DNA of 64,000 nucleotides from an uncultured Ruminococcus sp. (GCA_902786975.1 CADAES010000004.1:1-64000); one strand, 5' to 3'; counted from the stretch's first letter, positions 43,677 through 52,435 are shown. Notes: generated from the letters alone by a model not told the origin. Program-made: numbers and translations.

Positions 43677-45344
43677 TTATTCAAGAGAGCCGTAAACTAT
43701 CGAGGACACGCTGCCGTCAGAACCGAAGATAAAGGTGAGGTTGCTGTCGCCCTTTTTGTAAACGGAAGATGTGTCCGTTGTCGAGGTCGGCTCACCGTAG
43801 ACCTCCTTGACCTTATCCTTTGCATCGCCGATAGAGATGCCCTCCTCGGTAGATACCGAGTCGTCCTTCAGCTCAACATTGAGCACAAAGTCGTTCTTGT
43901 CCTTGGGGTAGGTCCTTATAACGACGCCGCCGTAGGTGTAGACCTTGTCAAGTCCCTGATAAGCACAGGATTCGGACTCAAAGTACTTTGTAGGCTTGCC
44001 GAGCTTTTCAGCGATAGGTGCCATATCGTCGTTTACTGCGATAGCTGTTCCCTTCATAGTCAGCTTGAAGCCGCCGTCGGATTTTTTCGGCTCGTCGGTC
44101 TTTGAGCTTTCGCCCTTACTGCTGTCGGCTGATGCCGAGCTGCTTGCTGCGGTGCTGTCGGCTGCCTTGCTCGACTCGTCCGAGCCGCAGGCAACGAGTG
44201 TCAGGCACAGTGCTGCTGTGACTGCAAGAATAATAAAGTTTCTCAATACATTCGTCTCCTTCTCTTCAGCGGGAATATGGGAGATAAGCTTTCCGTTCTC
44301 CTTTATTTCCTCAAGCTGCGATTTCTTTTCATTTTCGTAATCCTCAACGAGCTTGCTGTAATACTGTGAAAGCTCCCCGTCCGAACGGTGGTCGGCAAGT
44401 CCGCAGTTTTCAACGAGCCATTTTCCGAAATGGTCGGACATCTTTTCGGCACCAAACACGTTCAGGTGAAGACCCGCATCGTAGGTGTCGTTATTCATAT
44501 CCAGACCTATCTCGTCACGCTGTTTTATGAAATTGATATAATCAAGCCCGTTCTTTTTCGCATATTCGCTGACCTGCTCGTCCCACTGGTCGTACCAGTG
44601 CGGATAAACTATCGGCGCTTTAACCAGAACAAGCTTTACGCCTTTGTCCTCACAGAGCTTGCGCATACGCTCGAGGTAGTCCATTGCATTCTTGCTCAGA
44701 GTATAATCCGCAAGAGGCATCGGGTCGGGGAAATCTCCCTCGGGGCGGACATCCGCTCTGAGGTAATAGCCGTTGTGCGTTACCTTATCCTTTGAGAACA
44801 TATGCCTGAAGTCGTCGTCCTCAAGCTTTGACCAGCGGGAATGGAAACGCAGAAGCGGGAACACATAGTCAAGAGTGTCCTCGTCCTTTGTCTTTGAAGC
44901 CTTTACGGCATCGTACTTTGTCTTTGACCACTGCATACCGTCCAGCGTCATACGGTTGTATGCCTCGCTCTGAGGCTCGTCGTGCATCAGCGAATAGACG
45001 TTGTAAACGACTACCTTCGGCGTTTCGTGGCGAAGCGTATCCTCGACAAGGTAGTAGGACTGCCATGTGAGCTGCTGGGCGCTTCCTCTGATATACGAGG
45101 TTATGCCGTATTTTTTCCACAGCTCTGCGGTCGAAAATGTTTCATAGACCTCACAGTCGCCGACCATTATTACATCGTGCTTGGTTTTGTCCTTGTAATA
45201 CTCCTCGACCATTGAGCCTTCAACGACGCCCGTCTGATACTTAGGCACGAGCATTCGCTGGCACAGCCACAGCACGGTTATCCAGAAGGCGAGGAAGAAA
45301 ACGGCGATTATTACCGTTTTTATTTTCTTTGATCTCGTTTTCAT
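43677..45344 (-). CDS. SGNH/DltD-like membrane protein fused to a lipoprotein
   Basis: One open frame of 555 residues joins two proteins. Residues 1-350 form an N-terminal membrane-anchored SGNH-like domain (helix at about 10-30; DVIMVGDCEVYETFS in place of the GDS block; late DAGLHLNVFGAEKMSDHF with the D-x-x-H pair), as in DltD/AlgX partners of MBOAT acyltransferases. From residue 366 the chain reads like a fresh lipoprotein signal (LRNFIILAVTAALCLTLVAC), a Ser-rich linker and a small domain. A TTG at 44246 with GAAGGAG nine bases upstream could start the lipoprotein independently. A lost stop codon, a real fusion or a sequencing error are the options. Confidence 0.8.
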   Translation of the reverse strand: MKTRSKKIKTVIIAVFFLAFWITVLWLCQRMLVPKYQTGVVEGSMVEEYYKDKTKHDVIMVGDCEVYETFSTAELWKKYGITSYIRGSAQQLTWQSYYLVEDTLRHETPKVVVYNVYSLMHDEPQSEAYNRMTLDGMQWSKTKYDAVKASKTKDEDTLDYVFPLLRFHSRWSKLEDDDFRHMFSKDKVTHNGYYLRADVRPEGDFPDPMPLADYTLSKNAMDYLERMRKLCEDKGVKLVLVKAPIVYPHWYDQWDEQVSEYAKKNGLDYINFIKQRDEIGLDMNNDTYDAGLHLNVFGAEKMSDHFGKWLVENCGLADHRSDGELSQYYSKLVEDYENEKKSQLEEIKENGKLISHIPAEEKETNVLRNFIILAVTAALCLTLVACGSDESSKAADSTAASSSASADSSKGESSKTDEPKKSDGGFKLTMKGTAIAVNDDMAPIAEKLGKPTKYFESESCAYQGLDKVYTYGGVVIRTYPKDKNDFVLNVELKDDSVSTEEGISIGDAKDKVKEVYGEPTSTTDTSSVYKKGDSNLTFIFGSDGSVSSIVYGSLE

Positions 45345-45355
45345 GCTTCACCCTC

Positions 45356-46939
45356 CTAAAACTGCGTGTAGATGAACTGCGAGGAATCGTAGCCTACGCC
45401 GTAGGCACCGAGAACGATTATCGCAACGATCATTACAGCCATAAGATTGTAAAACACAAGGGGAGATCTGTTATAAACTCTTTCTCTGACGCTTCCCTTT
45501 CTTGCCTTGATGATGCTCACGCCGAGAACTACGGCAAAGCCCACGGCTATAACTGCGTAGTCCGAAGCGGTAAGCCCGATATTCATTAGCGAGCCGTCAT
45601 AGAAGGTGGATATTCTGAAAGAGCTTATCATGCTCCACATCATTTTAAAGGTCTGGGCAACGTCCTTATAGCAATCGAACATTCTTATCGCAGACATCAG
45701 GCATATCGTCCTGATTATCTGGAACACCTCGTAGCCGACCTTGCCCTTTACATGGAAGCGTGAATGGAATTTCGCATAGACGGGTTCAAGCTCCTGGGAT
45801 ATCATTATAACTGCGTAGTTTGTGAGACCCCACGCAACGAAATTCCACGCTGCGCCGTGCCATATTCCCGTTGCGAGCCATACTGCAAAGCAGGACAGAT
45901 AAACTGTCACTCTTTTTCCGATCCCTGCGGGCAGGTGGTTTCTTGACCACTTGGAGAGCTTCAGCATCGGTCCGCAGACGGATATCGGGTAGAAGATATA
46001 GTCGGTGAACCACGAGCCCATAGTGATATGCCAGCGGTTCCAGTATTCCTTGATATTCTTTGAGAAATAAGGCAACTTGAAGTTCTCGGTCACCTTTATT
46101 CCCATAGCCTCGGCGATGCCTATGGTTATGTCGATACCGCCCGTAAAGTCGCAGTACAGCTGCAGCGCATAGAAAAACATCGCACACAGCACATATGCGC
46201 CCGTATACTCGGTGCTTCCCGTAAGTGTGGTAAGTCCCGTAACGACACGGTCTGCGATTATCACCTTTTTAAAGTATCCCCATACGATACGCATAGCGCC
46301 GTAGGAAAGCTTCCTGCTGTCAAATCTGTGCTGAGCCAGCAGCTGAGGTCCGAGGTCGCCGTAGCGGCTGATAGGTCCCTGTGCGAGCTGCGGGAAGAAC
46401 GAAACGAACAGCGCAAACTTGAAGATATTATGCTGCGCCTCCTGCTTGCCGCGGTAGACGTCTATCACATAGCTGAGCGACTGGAAGGTATAAAACGATA
46501 TGCCCAGCGGCACTATCAGGTCGACAGGCTTGAGCTTTGCCGCACCCGAAAAGATATCGTTGATAGTTCTGATAGCGAAGTTTGTATACTTGGTAACGCA
46601 CAGGATACCGAGATTGAGCAGCAGACAAAGCAGCAGCCATCTCCAGCGCCTGCTTTTCATCTTGTCCTTATATGTCTGCTTCTGCTCCTTTGAGAGCTCG
46701 CTTTTATGCTCTTTTATGTATGCCTTTTGCTCGGTATTTATCTTCTCGACCTTAAGTGAGGTGAACCATACCGTAACGGTGGTCACGCCTATAAATATAA
46801 GGTATCTCGGGTCGGCTATGGTATAAAACGCATAGCTGACGATGAGCAGAAAGCACCACTGCACCTTTTTGGGTATGATGTAGTAAAGAAACACCGTACC
46901 TATTATGAAGCAGATAAAAGGGATAGAATTAAACAACAT
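45356..46939 (-). CDS. MBOAT-family O-acyltransferase (DltB/AlgI-like)
   Basis: A 527-residue membrane-bound O-acyltransferase with eleven or more helices. The conserved catalytic histidine lies in TGIWHGAAWNFVAWG, and the family PLGISFYTFQSLSYVIDVYRG segment is present. Enzymes of this type take an acyl or aminoacyl group from a carrier on the inside and pass it outward to a polymer. It sits between the carrier-protein gene and the SGNH-like gene, which completes a Dlt-like set. The ATG at 46939 follows the carrier stop by nine bases, with only a weak ribosome binding site. Confidence 0.93.
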   Translation of the reverse strand: MLFNSIPFICFIIGTVFLYYIIPKKVQWCFLLIVSYAFYTIADPRYLIFIGVTTVTVWFTSLKVEKINTEQKAYIKEHKSELSKEQKQTYKDKMKSRRWRWLLLCLLLNLGILCVTKYTNFAIRTINDIFSGAAKLKPVDLIVPLGISFYTFQSLSYVIDVYRGKQEAQHNIFKFALFVSFFPQLAQGPISRYGDLGPQLLAQHRFDSRKLSYGAMRIVWGYFKKVIIADRVVTGLTTLTGSTEYTGAYVLCAMFFYALQLYCDFTGGIDITIGIAEAMGIKVTENFKLPYFSKNIKEYWNRWHITMGSWFTDYIFYPISVCGPMLKLSKWSRNHLPAGIGKRVTVYLSCFAVWLATGIWHGAAWNFVAWGLTNYAVIMISQELEPVYAKFHSRFHVKGKVGYEVFQIIRTICLMSAIRMFDCYKDVAQTFKMMWSMISSFRISTFYDGSLMNIGLTASDYAVIAVGFAVVLGVSIIKARKGSVRERVYNRSPLVFYNLMAVMIVAIIVLGAYGVGYDSSQFIYTQF

Positions 46940-46948
46940 AACTTTTCT

Positions 46949-47176
46949 TTACTCGTCCTCGAGGCGGCTGATAAGCTCACCCAGAGCCTTTGCCGAGTTG
47001 AAATTCTCGGGGATTATCTCCTCCGCAGGTATAGTAACGTCGAGGCGGTCGTCTATCTCGGATATAAGTGTGATTATATCCAGAGAATCGAGTATCCTGT
47101 CATCGACGAGGTGCTCCTCGCTGTCGTAATCGACATCGGGATGAAGCTCTGTCAGTATTTCAAGTAATTCTTCCAT
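46949..47176 (-). CDS. Acyl/peptidyl carrier protein (DltC-like)
   Basis: A 75-residue acidic four-helix carrier. The phosphopantetheine attachment site is Ser31 in LDSLDIITL. Its place between an adenylation enzyme and an MBOAT suggests it carries an activated amino acid or acyl group, as DltC does with D-alanine. The ATG has AGAGGAGAG upstream, 30 bases after the adenylation gene stop. Confidence 0.9.
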   Translation of the reverse strand: MEELLEILTELHPDVDYDSEEHLVDDRILDSLDIITLISEIDDRLDVTIPAEEIIPENFNSAKALGELISRLEDE

Positions 47177-47205
47177 TTTTAACTCTCCTCTTTCCCATCG
47201 TTTTA

Positions 47206-48675
47206 TCAGATCATCTTCTGCAGGCTCACCCTGTCGGTCTTTCCGTTGGCATTCAGCGGAAGGCTTTGCATTCTGCGAGCCTTATTGGGCAGCATATAGC
47301 GGGGAAGCTTCTGCTTGAGTGTTACAAGCAGCTCTCTTTCCTCCGTATCACCCGAATAGAACAGTATGATCTTGTCTTTATCCTTATCATAAACACAGCA
47401 GCAGGCTGTTACCTGCGGCAGAGTATTTACATTCGCCTCTATGTCGCCGAGCTCGATGCGGTAGCCCATATGCTTTATCTGGTGGTCGCAGCGGCTGACG
47501 AATACCAGCTCGCCGTTTGCGTCATAGCGTGCTAGGTCGCCTGTTTTGTAGCAGCGCACCGTTTTTCCGTCAAGCGTCATCTGCACAAAGCGTTCGGCGG
47601 TCTTTTCCGGGTCGTTGTAATACTCCAGCGCCAGCGCATCGCTTGACACACATATCTCGCCGACCTCGTCACCGTTGACGGCGCTGCCGTTTCTGGCGAG
47701 GAACACATTACAGTTTGACAGCGCTCTGCCTATCGGCAGGGTATCGCCGTTTTCAAACTCGCCCTTTACGATATAGTAACAGCATATCCCCGCAAGCTCC
47801 GATGCGCCGTAAAGGTTGACATACATAAGCCCGGGCAGCTCGCTTCTCCAGTAATTCAGATGCTTAACGGGCATCACCTCGCCCACGAAGAACACCTTTT
47901 TAAGATACTGCGGCTTTACAGCGGAAAACGCTTTGAGCTGAGAGACTATCGAAAGTGCTGTCGGCACCCACGATATCATTGTTATTTTCTTATCGTTGAG
48001 ATACTCTACCAGCTTTGGCGGCATAGCAAAAAGCTGTGAGGGTATTATCTCAAGCGTAGCGGACGATGCAAGCATAAGGTACAGATCCTTTGCCGAGGCA
48101 TCGAAGAAAAACGGAGTCTGGTTGCCGATAACTTCGTCTTCCGAGAAATCGAATGTGCCCATATAGCTCTCAATAAAGCTTATCACGGCTTTATGGCTTT
48201 TGAGCACGCCCTTTGGCTTGCCTGTCGAGCCGGAGGTATAGACCATATAAACGGGGTCGTCGGCATTGATGCACGCAGGTTCCCGTTCGTTATCCCCCAT
48301 ATCCTCGGGAGTGAGGAACAGTCCCTCAAAGCCAAGCTCGCTGACAAGCTCTTTGTTGCAGTTTTCGCCCAGCACGACTGTCATCTTTGTATCGGAAAGG
48401 ATCGAGAGCAGCTTTTCCTTTGGCATCTGCGGATCTAACGGGACATAGTAATTGCCGCTGTAAAGCACCGAAAGGAACATCATCAGCGACTCGGCTGAAC
48501 GCTCGACAAAAACTCCCACGGGCTGGTTTTTCAGCTCCCCCGGTATGCTGTCTGCCATTTTAGCGCAGTCACTGCGGAGCTTTTCAAAGGAGTAGACACT
48601 TTCTCCCATTCTTATTGCCGCTTTATCCGGACAGCGCTCGGCTGAACGGAGCAGATATTCCAAAACGCTGACCAT
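47206..48675 (-). CDS. Amino acid adenylation enzyme (DltA-like)
   Basis: A 489-residue stand-alone adenylation domain. Core motifs are present: A3 YTSGSTGKPKGV, A5 NLYGASELAG, A7 YKTGDLARY, A8 KHMGYRIELGDIE and A10 NANGKTDR, with the catalytic Lys. It should activate an amino acid with ATP and load it on the neighbouring carrier protein. Whether the amino acid is D-alanine cannot be decided here. The ATG at 48675 has GAGGAG upstream; it is the first gene of the four-gene set. Confidence 0.9.
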   Translation of the reverse strand: MVSVLEYLLRSAERCPDKAAIRMGESVYSFEKLRSDCAKMADSIPGELKNQPVGVFVERSAESLMMFLSVLYSGNYYVPLDPQMPKEKLLSILSDTKMTVVLGENCNKELVSELGFEGLFLTPEDMGDNEREPACINADDPVYMVYTSGSTGKPKGVLKSHKAVISFIESYMGTFDFSEDEVIGNQTPFFFDASAKDLYLMLASSATLEIIPSQLFAMPPKLVEYLNDKKITMISWVPTALSIVSQLKAFSAVKPQYLKKVFFVGEVMPVKHLNYWRSELPGLMYVNLYGASELAGICCYYIVKGEFENGDTLPIGRALSNCNVFLARNGSAVNGDEVGEICVSSDALALEYYNDPEKTAERFVQMTLDGKTVRCYKTGDLARYDANGELVFVSRCDHQIKHMGYRIELGDIEANVNTLPQVTACCCVYDKDKDKIILFYSGDTEERELLVTLKQKLPRYMLPNKARRMQSLPLNANGKTDRVSLQKMI

Positions 48676-48759
48676 ACAGTTTACTCTCCTCAAACGCTTC
48701 ATTCAAACAATAAAGGCAACGATGCACAACGTAAGAATGTACCTTTGCCTTAATCAAAT

Positions 48760-48914
48760 ACCACGATCTAGGTCCCCTGCCTCACAGTCGGCGGTCATCT
48801 TAGTTTTCCGGCGGCGGGAATGGATCCCGCACCGAAGCCCTGAGCGGGTAACGCCGCAGCAAGCGAAGCTTGGTTTGTCGTGACTTGTATGACGGAGCGA
48901 TGCCCCTTATTGAA
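48760..48914 (+). ncRNA. Structured RNA-like element, copy 2
   Basis: This plus-strand copy aligns with the minus strand of 145-276. Shared blocks include GGCGGTCATCTTAG, a CCGAA-CCCT block, TAACGCC and GCGATGCCCCTTATTGAA. The closing stem is CACGA/TCGTG (48762-48766 with 48878-48882). The inner hairpin is GGGA/TCCC where copy 1 has GAGA/TCTC, a compensatory change. A CTGCC/GGCGG hairpin replaces CCGCC/GGCGG. Here it is antisense to both flanking genes, which argues against a simple cis leader. No promoter was recognised. Confidence 0.5.
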
Positions 48915-48947
48915 TATGGGTCTATGCTGTTTTCATCCCGAAGCAGC

Positions 48948-49973
48948 TTATTTTTTCAGCTTGGGCGATGAATAATCGACTCTGCTCTGCACAGACTTTG
49001 CGGCGAACTCGGGCATACCCTCGGTCTTATAGACATGTGTGCCGGGATAGTATTTCTTATCCCAAGCCTTCATCTCGGCGTCGGTCGCCATAAAGAAATA
49101 ATCGTGTCCTGCCTTGAACGGAGTGGAGTCAAAATGATACCAGCCGCCGTTTATATGAACGATAGACCAGAAATGCCTTGCGTCCTTTTCAGAAGTACGC
49201 ACCTTGATCATATCCCTGTTCTCGATGCCCGCCTCATCAAGCAGTACCTTTGCAACAGAGAAATATGTAAAGCAGTCGCCGGAATGCTTTTTAAAGCCGT
49301 CCCTTGCGCCGATTCTGTAATTTGTCTTGTTTGAATCGCCGGTATAAGTGATATTGTGCCTTGTCCAGTAGAAGATAGCATATGCCTTGTGCATATCGTC
49401 CATTTTTTTGTTGGTTATCTTGGCGATCACAGCCTTTGCCTGCTTGCTGATATACTCGTCGATAGCGCTCTGCTTTTCTTCGGCTTTCTTCTTGACGGTG
49501 ACATTTATCTGAACGACCGTCTTATTGCCGGACTTATCGGTAACGGTATATACAACAGGGTATTTGCCGACGGTGTCGATATTCACCTTTGAGCTGTCTA
49601 TCTCGATGCTCGGAGCTTTGTCGGTATCGTCGGATACCTTGATGTGCTTTTTATAGCTTATGCTCTCGCCGACAAAGACCTCAAAATCCGAAGCCTCGGC
49701 CTTTGGCGGAGTTTTATCGGCACTTTGTGCAGAGCTTTGCGGAGTGGTCTGCGTATCCGACGCAGAGGTCTGTGTTTCGGACGCATTTGACGAAGAGGCT
49801 GACGTTTCGGGCTGTGATTCACTGCCGTCAACATCATTGCTGCCTGCTGCCTTTGAAGCGACCACATGGCTGTCAGCTGTCAGAAATACGAACAGCAGCA
49901 GCACGACAGCTACTGCGCCCAGGCTCTTGAGCAGGACCGATGTGACAGGTCTTGATTTAACCAAACTAAACAT
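48948..49973 (-). CDS. Transglutaminase-like extracellular protein
   Basis: A 341-residue protein with one N-terminal membrane helix (about residues 12-33), a Ser/Thr/Gln-rich linker to about 90, a bacterial Ig-like beta domain (about 95-165) and a transglutaminase/protease-like domain. The catalytic triad can be read as Cys in SGDCFTYF, His in DARHFWSIVH and Asp in YHFDSTPF. It probably acts on peptides or cell-wall material outside the membrane. The ATG at 49973 has no good ribosome binding site; the leader contains a hairpin and a short in-frame ORF (see 49980-50021). Confidence 0.85.
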   Translation of the reverse strand: MFSLVKSRPVTSVLLKSLGAVAVVLLLFVFLTADSHVVASKAAGSNDVDGSESQPETSASSSNASETQTSASDTQTTPQSSAQSADKTPPKAEASDFEVFVGESISYKKHIKVSDDTDKAPSIEIDSSKVNIDTVGKYPVVYTVTDKSGNKTVVQINVTVKKKAEEKQSAIDEYISKQAKAVIAKITNKKMDDMHKAYAIFYWTRHNITYTGDSNKTNYRIGARDGFKKHSGDCFTYFSVAKVLLDEAGIENRDMIKVRTSEKDARHFWSIVHINGGWYHFDSTPFKAGHDYFFMATDAEMKAWDKKYYPGTHVYKTEGMPEFAAKSVQSRVDYSSPKLKK

Positions 49974-49979
49974 AGTCGT

Positions 49980-50021
49980 TCAAGACGGTAAACAGGTTCC
50001 TCGGACCGCCTTCGGATTCAC
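49980..50021 (-). promoter_or_regulatory. Possible leader peptide / structured leader
   Basis: The leader of the transglutaminase-like gene holds GTG-initiated codons for MNPKAVRGTCLPS then TGA, ending six bases before and in frame with the ATG. AAAGGAG touches the GTG directly, so translation initiation here is doubtful. The region also folds as AAGGCGGT/ACCGTCTT around a loop with GAGGAAC. A control role is inference. Confidence 0.35.
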
Positions 50022-50071
50022 TCCTTTTATGTGATGATAGAACAGGGGCAAACGCCCCCATATTCCATATA

Positions 50072-50100
50072 ATTATAATACCATCTGCATTTTTAGTCAA
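50072..50100 (-). promoter_or_regulatory. Sigma-A promoter of the transglutaminase-like gene
   Basis: On the minus strand, TTGACT (50100-50095) and TATAAT (50077-50072) have a 17-base spacer. Transcription starts near 50065, leaving a leader of about 90 bases with a GGGGGC/GCCCC hairpin near its start. The rest of the gap (50101-50260) shows nothing. Confidence 0.85.
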
Positions 50101-50260
50101 GGCTTTTCACTCATTGTTTAAAAAATTTACAATTTCAGTTAAGATTGCAGCAGGCGCAAAAGCGCACAAACAGACGTATACTGCGGCGGGTATAGTCCGC
50201 AAAGCTATGACAGATGATTTCATCGAGGAGAATCCTCACAAGCTTTGAAATTCTGCCGAC

Positions 50261-50287
50261 AAAAAAAAGAAGCCCGGTCGCCCGAGC
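50261..50287 (-). terminator. Intrinsic terminator after a membrane protein gene
   Basis: On the minus strand, GCTCGG-GCGA-CCGGGC is followed by TTC and eight Ts. Confidence 0.88.
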
Positions 50288-50295
50288 CTCCTTGA

Positions 50296-50778
50296 TCATA
50301 TTTGATTTTCGCTGTTTTCGGGCGGCTGTCGGCTGAGCTTTACGGCAGAGATCATCATCAGCACCAGCACGGCAATATCGGCATACGATAGGAAAAAGCT
50401 GCCCACGTTCCACAAGATGGTGGAAACTATGTCAAGAAACCCGCACCTGTTATGCTCTATAAGAAAAGACAGGTTGCTGTTGTTGTTCTGGCACAGTGCA
50501 ATAGCGATTAACAGCCACGGCAGGGCGAGAAACCCGAATATTGCCGAGTTTACGGCTATGAACACCGAGCCTTTGCCCTTTGAGCATTTTCTGACCGCAC
50601 AGACCGAAAACACGAACCTATATACAAAAGCGAACATTATCCCGACCAAATAGGGTGTGAACCCTTTGGAATCACTGAAGCCTATACTGTAAAGCAATAA
50701 GAACAGAGCTAAGGCAAAAACTGCCGAGGACAGCGCTTCAAACTCAGCCAAGCCTTTCAGCTTACGTCTCGTATCCAT
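50296..50778 (-). CDS. Small four-helix membrane protein, paralogue 1
   Basis: A 160-residue membrane protein with hydrophobic segments at about residues 14-35, 42-62, 72-95 and 118-148. Its opening (MDTRRKLKGLAEF) and helix layout resemble the two next genes upstream (MPTGSKKLKAAAFF; MPKGSGKLKVAGII), so the three seem to be diverged paralogues. The ATG has AAAGGAGG upstream. Function unknown. Confidence 0.75.
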   Translation of the reverse strand: MDTRRKLKGLAEFEALSSAVFALALFLLLYSIGFSDSKGFTPYLVGIMFAFVYRFVFSVCAVRKCSKGKGSVFIAVNSAIFGFLALPWLLIAIALCQNNNSNLSFLIEHNRCGFLDIVSTILWNVGSFFLSYADIAVLVLMMISAVKLSRQPPENSENQI

Positions 50779-50906
50779 TTACAGTCCTCCTTTTTGCGTT
50801 TTCTATATATAATACGATCTGAAACGCCAAAACTGTGCATTTCGATCTCAATTTTGTACACCTGCACAACTGCGGCGCTGTATTATTGTATCTATTGCAC
50901 ATATCA

Positions 50907-51479
50907 TCAGCTGCGGGGACGCATATCGTGGTTATTGTCATACGGCTGCTGTGAGCCGAAAGCATAGGGGTCTATCGGCGGCAGGCTGTCGCCCGATGCG
51001 CCGCTGAACGGGTCTATCCTGTCGGAAAGGTACACCTGCTTTCTGTTCTGATCTGCCCCATAGGTCATCACCGAGAACAAAACGATATCAACAGCGGACA
51101 TCACCAGGAATATCACATCTATATTCTTATAGATTATCAGCCACCTTTTATTCATTATCTGGTCTATCATCACTGCGAACCACAAAACGCTCAGCACAAG
51201 TGAGATAACGCAGTGACAAAAGGTCTTACGTGACTTGTCGGGAAGATACGCATTACGGAAGCTATAGCTCGAGGCTATCGTTCTGTAAATGTGCCCTATC
51301 GCATAGATCACCGTAAGCACGGTAAACACACTGCGTCTGCTCGGGGCAAAACGGTTTTTTACAACGTATGATAGGTTAGAAAAATCTATGATCAGGTAGA
51401 TCATTATCATTGCGGCAAAGGTACAGGTAAACACGGTAAAGAACGCCGCTGCTTTCAGTTTTTTGCTGCCTGTCGGCAT
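50907..51479 (-). CDS. Small four-helix membrane protein, paralogue 2
   Basis: A 190-residue protein with helices at about residues 10-32, 48-70, 85-108 and 120-145 and a hydrophilic tail of 45 residues containing Pro, Gln and Asp. It shares order, spacing and start sequence with the neighbour at 51569-52435, including the HIYR after helix 2 and the FRN/FRK loop. No catalytic residues are seen. A conserved role is unknown. Confidence 0.75.
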   Translation of the reverse strand: MPTGSKKLKAAAFFTVFTCTFAAMIMIYLIIDFSNLSYVVKNRFAPSRRSVFTVLTVIYAIGHIYRTIASSYSFRNAYLPDKSRKTFCHCVISLVLSVLWFAVMIDQIMNKRWLIIYKNIDVIFLVMSAVDIVLFSVMTYGADQNRKQVYLSDRIDPFSGASGDSLPPIDPYAFGSQQPYDNNHDMRPRS

Positions 51480-51518
51480 AATATCACCCCATTTTCCATT
51501 GATCTGTCTGTTTTTGCA

Positions 51519-51553
51519 ATAAAAAGGAGCAGGCGAGCCTTTACGTCTGCTCC
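51519..51553 (-). terminator. Intrinsic terminator after paralogue 3
   Basis: On the minus strand, GGAGCAG pairs with CTGCTCC through a short inner loop, followed by five Ts. Confidence 0.88.
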
Positions 51554-51568
51554 GATAGATCTGTCAGC

Positions 51569-52435
51569 TTAATGCACGTTGTCCGTCGTGCTCGGGTCGT
51601 TGGTGATGCTCACGGTGTCACGGTCGGGCTGCATATGCTGAGGTGCGGACGGCGGGGTCTGTGGTGCGGCTTGATTTGCGAACTGTCCCACTCTGCCCGG
51701 GTCTGCAAAAGGCGGCTGACCGCCGAAGCTGCTGTCGGGATAAGGCGGACGTGGACCGCCGAACTGCATATTCGGATTCGGAGCGCCAAAAGGCGGCTGC
51801 GGCGGATTTCCGAACGCATTTGCCCCGCCGTAGGGAGGCTGACCGGGTGCGCCGTAGGGAGGCTGGCCGGGTGCGCCGAAAGGTGGCTGACCGGGCATTC
51901 CGTAGGGATTGGGATTGCCGTAGGGAGCGCCCATAGGCATATTATTGTAAGGGTTCTGCATCCACGGATTATACATATTGGGTCTTTGTCTGTTCTGCGC
52001 TGCGCCGACGATCATTATTATCAGAAGCACGATATCCGTTATCGCTAACAGCAGCAGGAAGACAAGTATCGTTTTAACGTCCGAGATGGTATTGACCGTG
52101 TAGTTTGCGGACGAAACTGCGGCAAGTACGATAAGGAACCATATGATCGACATCACCAGCAGTGCTATGCAGTTGCCAAGGATAGCGCCTGAACTTTCTA
52201 AGCGATCGGATTTTCTGAACGTGAATATCGAAATGATGAGCCTGTAAATATGGTACATAAGGAACAGCACCACAACGACAATTATCGTGTTGCGTTCATC
52301 CATCCTGTACGCAGCTATTCCCGAGGTGTTGCTGATGAACCTTATCAGCGCATAAATAAAATAGGCTGTTACGATCGACGTTGTTACTGTTTCGATAATG
52401 CCTGCGACTTTTAGCTTTCCGCTTCCTTTTGGCAT
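51569..52435 (-). CDS. Four-helix membrane protein with Pro/Gly-rich tail, paralogue 3
   Basis: A 288-residue protein. The first 150 residues hold four helices (about 10-30, 48-70, 88-112, 122-145). The rest is a cytoplasmic or extracellular low-complexity tail rich in Pro, Gly, Tyr, Phe and Asn, with the repeat GQPPFGAP / GQPPYGAP and one short-period variant. Such tails can mediate self-association or binding to other surface proteins. The ATG has GGAGGGAT upstream. It is flanked by terminators on both sides, so it is a single-gene unit. Confidence 0.78.
   Translation of the reverse strand: MPKGSGKLKVAGIIETVTTSIVTAYFIYALIRFISNTSGIAAYRMDERNTIIVVVVLFLMYHIYRLIISIFTFRKSDRLESSGAILGNCIALLVMSIIWFLIVLAAVSSANYTVNTISDVKTILVFLLLLAITDIVLLIIMIVGAAQNRQRPNMYNPWMQNPYNNMPMGAPYGNPNPYGMPGQPPFGAPGQPPYGAPGQPPYGGANAFGNPPQPPFGAPNPNMQFGGPRPPYPDSSFGGQPPFADPGRVGQFANQAAPQTPPSAPQHMQPDRDTVSITNDPSTTDNVH

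Noticed and set aside
48760-48914. tRNA or known riboswitch at the second structured element
   Set aside because: The fold is clover-like but there is no T-loop GTTCRA, no acceptor or CCA geometry, and no match to the conserved cores of riboswitches I know.
49974-50065. c-di-AMP (ydaO) riboswitch in the transglutaminase leader
   Set aside because: A GAGGAACC fragment recalls it, but the leader is too short and the other conserved blocks are missing.
50135-50413. Minus-strand ORF of 92 codons
   Set aside because: It overlaps a better membrane-protein gene in another frame, crosses its terminator and has no ribosome binding site.
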